A stretch of DNA of 64,000 nt from an uncultured Planctomycetota bacterium (GTDB taxonomy: Bacteria > Planctomycetota > Phycisphaerae > UBA1845 > UTPLA1): assembly GCA_900696465.1 (NCBI GenBank), contig CAADGE010000022.1, positions 62,001 to 126,000 of the forward strand. Direction: 5' to 3'. Position 1 is the stretch's first letter. Each line of letters opens with the position of its first letter. The notes below the pieces were generated by a model. The model saw nothing but the letters and a program-made list of their open reading frames with translations. It made no database searches and was not told where the DNA came from. Shown here one piece after another: positions 63,841 to 64,000 of the stretch. Both the position numbers and the translations under genes were made by a program.

Positions 63841-64000
63841 TCAATGCTGTCGATCGAGCTGGCGGTAGTGCACCGCCTCGGAGACGTGCTCGGCGCGTAT
63901 CTGCTCCGCGCCATCGAGATCGGCGATGGTTCGTGCCAGTCGAAGCACCTTGTCGTGTGCCCGCGCAGAAAGGCCCAGTTCCGTCATCGCCTGTTTGAGC
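63841..64000 (-). CDS. comM: ComM/YifB-family Mg-chelatase-like ATPase, C-terminal end (partial)
   Basis: Only the last 52 codons are in the window; the gene continues beyond the right edge. The peptide reads [20 protein letters not shown] and continues [20 protein letters not shown], then [12 protein letters not shown] and a stop. This is the conserved C-terminal lid of the YifB/ComM branch of Mg-chelatase-like AAA+ proteins. ComM is a helicase that aids branch migration during natural transformation. The assignment to this branch is good, but the ATPase part is not visible. Confidence 0.7.
   Translation of the reverse strand, partial: LKQAMTELGLSARAHDKVLRLARTIADLDGAEQIRAEHVSEAVHYRQLDRQH

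Overview
The window reads as chromosomal DNA of a high-GC bacterium, most likely a member of the Planctomycetota (perhaps a Phycisphaerae-like lineage). The basis is a combination of traits: an ECF sigma factor paired with a large Ser/Thr kinase carrying TPRs, PEP-CTERM surface proteins, secreted proteins ending in a dockerin-like paired Asp-rich loop domain that finishes in LLLP, a UVR-motif protein, and a complete Bat/MoxR operon. The phylum assignment is inference from gene content; no rRNA lies in the window.

Layout. Positions 1-1143 are a decayed mobile or defence-type locus: a DUF5655-like protein, a deleted DNA methyltransferase, a truncated IS200-like transposase and two REP-like hairpins. 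Positions 1329-8103 hold a secreted repeat protein, lysine 6-aminotransferase, 3-hydroxybutyryl-CoA dehydrogenase, enoyl-CoA hydratase and a B12-dependent acyl-CoA mutase whose substrate-site residues look like isobutyryl-CoA mutase rather than methylmalonyl-CoA mutase. Positions 8137-9027 are a REP-associated tyrosine transposase (RAYT) gene bracketed by GTAG-footed REP hairpins, four of them in a perfect 46-bp tandem array. Housekeeping genes follow (smc, upp, ClC transporter), then the kinase/sigma pair, two PEP-CTERM proteins (one a trypsin-like protease), a polytopic UDP-sugar dehydratase, a TPR protein, a histidine kinase, an SGNH hydrolase, a UVR protein, a vanadium haloperoxidase-like lipoprotein, a MazG-like pyrophosphohydrolase and a double-length 6-pyruvoyl-tetrahydropterin synthase homologue.

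Positions 34084-41368 (minus strand) form a compact Mu-like phage head operon: terminase, a hidden 40-residue ORF, portal, protease, decoration protein, major capsid, gp36-like and gp37-like. No tail, lysis, integrase or replication gene is present in the window. Downstream are a YceI protein, an alpha-aminoadipic semialdehyde dehydrogenase (which together with the lysine aminotransferase would convert lysine to 2-aminoadipate), a lipoprotein, tRNA-Ile(CAU) and an NhaC-type antiporter.

Positions 47918-57034 are the MoxR-DUF58-Bat operon, with several 4-nt start/stop overlaps. The right end holds a small membrane peptide, a 1024-residue secreted protein with 183-residue repeats and a dockerin-like tail, a sulfatase-superfamily membrane protein lacking the formylglycine motif, and the 3' end of a ComM/YifB-type ATPase.
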